From NCBI GenBank assembly GCA_937901265.1, contig CALCHA010000122.1, positions 1-14,859 on the forward strand: a stretch of DNA of 14,859 nucleotides, in the 5' to 3' direction. The stretch comes from an uncultured Phycisphaerales bacterium. Its GTDB lineage: Bacteria; Planctomycetota; Phycisphaerae; WQYP01. Shown here piece by piece: positions 12,287 through 14,859 of the stretch. The translations under genes were made by a program, and so were the position numbers. The stretch's first letter is position 1, and each line of letters starts with the position of its first letter. The notes under the pieces were generated by a model. It was not told where the DNA came from and searched no databases. It saw nothing but the letters and a program-made list of their open reading frames with translations.

Positions 12287-14859
12287 CTACTGTAGTTTCT
12301 CGGCGAGATGATTGGCGATGGTGCGAATTTCTCCCTGCCGCTTGCTCAACGACGCCGCACTCTTTTCCAGGTCCCCCTTGTCGCTGGCCGGCGCCGCCTG
12401 CAGCCGCGTGTCGATATCTGTGGTCTGCGTGTTGACCACCAGCTGCATCGCCTTGAGCAGCTTCAGCTCCGCCAGTGGGGGAACCAGGGGAGGCTTCCCG
12501 CCGCCCCCGCCCCCGCCGCCGCCTCCGCCGCCCCCGGATTTAAAGGGATCGTTGCGCTTCTGTTCCTCTTTGAGCGCCTCAATGATGTCGGTGAGCCGGT
12601 CGATCGCCGTCTGCTGAGAGGTGGCAAGTCGCACCCCGGTCGCCGCCTTTTTCATATCGTCGCGCGACGCCGCCATCGACTCCGCGACCATGCCATTCAT
12701 CCACACCACCACCTCAAAGGTCTTGAGCTGGGCGTCTTGCGAGAGCGTCTTGACCTGCCCGATAAGCCCCTCCTCGCTGGTGGATTGTTTCGCCAGTTCC
12801 AGCGATCCCAGGCGGTCGATCTGCTTGTCCGCCGCCGCGAGTCGCTTCGTCTCGATGCCATCGGCAATCGTCTTAATCGTCGTCTGGCCGGTGCGGATGG
12901 CTTCATATTGCTTGATGTACTCGGCCAGTGCCTTGTCCTTCAGCTGTGCGTCCACCTGCTCCTTCTGTGCCTGGAGCTTCTTCAAGGCATCCTCCAGCAA
13001 CCCGATCGACTTCTCCTCAGGAGCAATTGCCGGGGCCTGTTTGTTGCCATACAAAGCCCCCGCAGCGGTTCCCATCTGCTCGGCCGCATCCCGGATGTCG
13101 ATCGCCGCCGGCCCCGCCTTGGGCGTGCTCTCCGCCTTCTTCTGCGTCAGGATCGTGTTCATCTGATTCTGCCCCTGCCGATCCCCCAGCTTGGAATAGA
13201 CAGCGTTGGCCGCCTTTTCCCCGGCGACCATGCTGTCTTTGTTGATCCCCGTCTCTTTGTCCCGCCGGTCGGTGACCTCTTTGATCAGGTCGGCAAGCTG
13301 GCGTGAGAGCTCTTCAAGCTGCAGCCGCGAACGCTTGTCCATCTCGTCGAGCATCTGCTGCAGCCCGCGCTGGGCGTTGGCCTGGCTGCTGCCGGCCTCC
13401 GACATCTGGTTCCTGGAGATATTGCCGCTGGCGGATTGCTGCGATGGCGTGACCTGTGCTTCCGCCCCGGCATCGACGGCCTTCTGCAGCGCCTCGCTGG
13501 TCGCCTGATCGGAATTCTGCAACTGCTGCGACGACTTCGCCATCTGCTCCATCAGCGACGACGTGCGGTTCGCCAAATCCTTCTGCTCCGCCGACAGCCG
13601 CTCACTGGCATTCTTGAGCTCCTGCGAAAGCTCTTCCGGGCTCTTGCTGATGGTCTTGACGGAGAGTTCACGGGTCTCTTTATTGACCTGCGCCTGCTGG
13701 TCGAAAATCTTCTGCAACGCCAGCCGCGCCGCCTCATAATCGCCCGCCGCGCCCAGGGCATTGATCATCTCATCCATTTTCGTGATGGCCTCCCCCTGCT
13801 GCTTGGCGGCGTTGCTGGCGGATTCCGCCGTCCGCTGCGCTTGCGCTTTGGCCGCGGCGTCCTCCTTGTCGGAGTTGCCCGCGGTCTCATGGGCCGCGTT
13901 GAGTTCGCTGGCAGCTTTGGGCATGTTTCGGCCGCTGACATCCTTCATTCCCGCAGCGACATCCGTCGCCAGCTTACCGAGGTCGGTGCTTTCGAGCCGA
14001 TTCTGCCGCAGGTCATTGGCGACCGCGTCGGCCCGCACCTGAATCCCCGCCGCCGTGGAGGCTTCCTGCGACTGCTGCCGGGCCAGGTCCGCCAACTGGG
14101 TTTTCTGCTGCGCCGTGGAGATGCCGGACGCCGCGATCGCCTTCTGGATCGCCTCGGTCTGTGCCTGCGTCTGTTCCTCCTGGCCCTTGACCAGCTTCAG
14201 TCGATCCTTGATCTCGTTAAGCGCCTTGCGGTTGATCTCCATGATTTCCGCTTCGGTGCGGATCTGCAGAATCAGCGGCGCCGACTTCACCCAGGGATGC
14301 CGCTTCCCCTCCACATCAAAGTTGTCCTGCACCTGGACATAGAAATTAAACCGCATCCCCGGCTGCACGTTCAACGGCGAAAGCTCCCACCGATAGGCAC
14401 CCTTTCCCGTCGTGTTGCCCGATGCCGGATCGGTCCGCCGCTCCGCCCATGCGAGGTCCGTCTGAAAGACCGCCGCATCGTCCGGCTTCGCGTCAAATTT
14501 GTCGGCCCGCAGCCGATGACCCTCCAGCCCCAGGTCGTCCGTCGCCTGATCGGTCAAATCGACAAACCCGGTCGGCGTCCGCTCCACCAGCCGCCGCGGT
14601 TCGGTGATCACCACCGACGGCAGGTTGTCGGGCACCACCTCGATCGCCAGCGACCCGCCCACGCGCGATTCAAAACCATCAGCATCGCGCAGGACCAGGC
14701 GCGCCTGCAGCGTTTTGGTCGCCGGAAACGATACCTCGGCCAGCGTCGGCTCCAGCAGCGTCCGCGTCGGTGTCATCGGCAAGTCCACGTCCTTGGCCTG
14801 ATCCACCAGCCGAATGTCCGGCTCGCCATGGGCCATCCCGAAGGGCTTGGTGCTGCGCA
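12287..14859 (-). CDS. Large coiled-coil envelope protein, DUF4175-like (5' end off window)
   Basis: At least 856 residues lie in the window and the frame is open to the right edge, so the N-terminus, probably with membrane helices, is missing. Counting from the ATG at 14836, residues 65-195 are beta-rich and Ig-like (LPSVVITEP, TPTGFVDLTDQATDDLGLEGHRL, then LNVQPGMRFNFYVQVQDNFD). Residues 200-765 are almost wholly helical and rich in Gln, Ala, Lys and Glu, as in long coiled coils. Thirteen consecutive glycines (768-780) lead to a conserved-looking tail, KPPLVPPLAELKLLKAMQ. This layout recalls DUF4175-like proteins encoded near MoxR and BatA genes in planctomycetes. The ATG at 14836 is probably internal because upstream codons continue without a break and without a ribosome site. 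No enzymatic motif is visible; a structural or stress-sensing envelope role is a guess. Confidence 0.82.
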   Translation of the reverse strand, partial: RSTKPFGMAHGEPDIRLVDQAKDVDLPMTPTRTLLEPTLAEVSFPATKTLQARLVLRDADGFESRVGGSLAIEVVPDNLPSVVITEPRRLVERTPTGFVDLTDQATDDLGLEGHRLRADKFDAKPDDAAVFQTDLAWAERRTDPASGNTTGKGAYRWELSPLNVQPGMRFNFYVQVQDNFDVEGKRHPWVKSAPLILQIRTEAEIMEINRKALNEIKDRLKLVKGQEEQTQAQTEAIQKAIAASGISTAQQKTQLADLARQQSQEASTAAGIQVRADAVANDLRQNRLESTDLGKLATDVAAGMKDVSGRNMPKAASELNAAHETAGNSDKEDAAAKAQAQRTAESASNAAKQQGEAITKMDEMINALGAAGDYEAARLALQKIFDQQAQVNKETRELSVKTISKSPEELSQELKNASERLSAEQKDLANRTSSLMEQMAKSSQQLQNSDQATSEALQKAVDAGAEAQVTPSQQSASGNISRNQMSEAGSSQANAQRGLQQMLDEMDKRSRLQLEELSRQLADLIKEVTDRRDKETGINKDSMVAGEKAANAVYSKLGDRQGQNQMNTILTQKKAESTPKAGPAAIDIRDAAEQMGTAAGALYGNKQAPAIAPEEKSIGLLEDALKKLQAQKEQVDAQLKDKALAEYIKQYEAIRTGQTTIKTIADGIETKRLAAADKQIDRLGSLELAKQSTSEEGLIGQVKTLSQDAQLKTFEVVVWMNGMVAESMAASRDDMKKAATGVRLATSQQTAIDRLTDIIEALKEEQKRNDPFKSGGGGGGGGGGGGGKPPLVPPLAELKLLKAMQLVVNTQTTDIDTRLQAAPASDKGDLEKSAASLSKRQGEIRTIANHLAEKLQ
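12497..12535 (-). repeat. Poly-glycine coding tract (13 Gly)
   Basis: Thirteen consecutive Gly codons use a mixture of GGC, GGG and GGA, so the tract is not a simple DNA repeat. It separates the long coiled coil from the C-terminal VPPLAELKLLKAMQ block of the large envelope protein. Confidence 0.85.

Noticed and set aside
12308..13306. A 332-codon plus-strand frame opposite the coiled-coil protein
   Set aside because: It is the reverse-strand shadow of a long Gln/Ala/Leu-coding region, without domain content.

Overview
The window is GC-rich, almost fully coding DNA with twelve protein genes and no RNA genes, insertion sequences, CRISPR arrays or gene-free stretches above about 130 bases. The gene content points to a planctomycete, most likely class Phycisphaerae (a Tepidisphaeraceae/Humisphaera-like lineage). 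The pointers are a secreted prenyltransferase/squalene-oxidase-repeat protein, an NPCBM-domain protein, a very large coiled-coil protein of the DUF4175-like type with a small Gln-rich secreted partner, and a GumC/CpsD pair whose kinase begins with the MSxIxxALKRAQ signature. The taxonomic call is inference from domain content.

Plus strand, 1-2902: a three-gene ABC exporter unit of the MacAB/DevBCA style, made of a permease (cut by the left edge), a periplasmic adaptor and an ATPase. It ends facing the other genes, with a 79-base convergent gap (2903-2981).

Minus strand, 14859 down to 2982: nine genes in the same direction with small gaps, read from right to left. The first block is envelope-directed: a large coiled-coil protein (5' end off the window), a Gln-rich secreted protein, a secreted alpha-toroid (squalene-cyclase-like) protein and an NPCBM protein. 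Similar gene sets are, as I recall, common near MoxR/BatA-type genes in planctomycetes, but their function is unknown. Next come a zinc-ribbon plus PH-domain membrane protein and mutM (Fpg DNA glycosylase). The last block is a degenerate HD-GYP protein followed by a translationally coupled Wzz/GumC chain-length protein and CpsD-like P-loop protein, suggesting second-messenger control over exopolysaccharide export.

Several starts were moved downstream from the longest reading frame because a good Shine-Dalgarno sequence, a signal peptide or the conserved N-terminus supports the later ATG. The most unusual items are: an HD-GYP protein that has lost the His of the HD pair; a CpsD homologue with no C-terminal tyrosine cluster and a damaged Walker A' motif; a possible triple beta-barrel repeat ahead of the NPCBM domain; a 13-Gly linker in the coiled-coil protein; and a perfect inverted repeat ahead of the Wzz gene. 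I see no clear-cut new defence or mobile system. The best candidate for an undescribed system is the secreted envelope block at 9067-14859.
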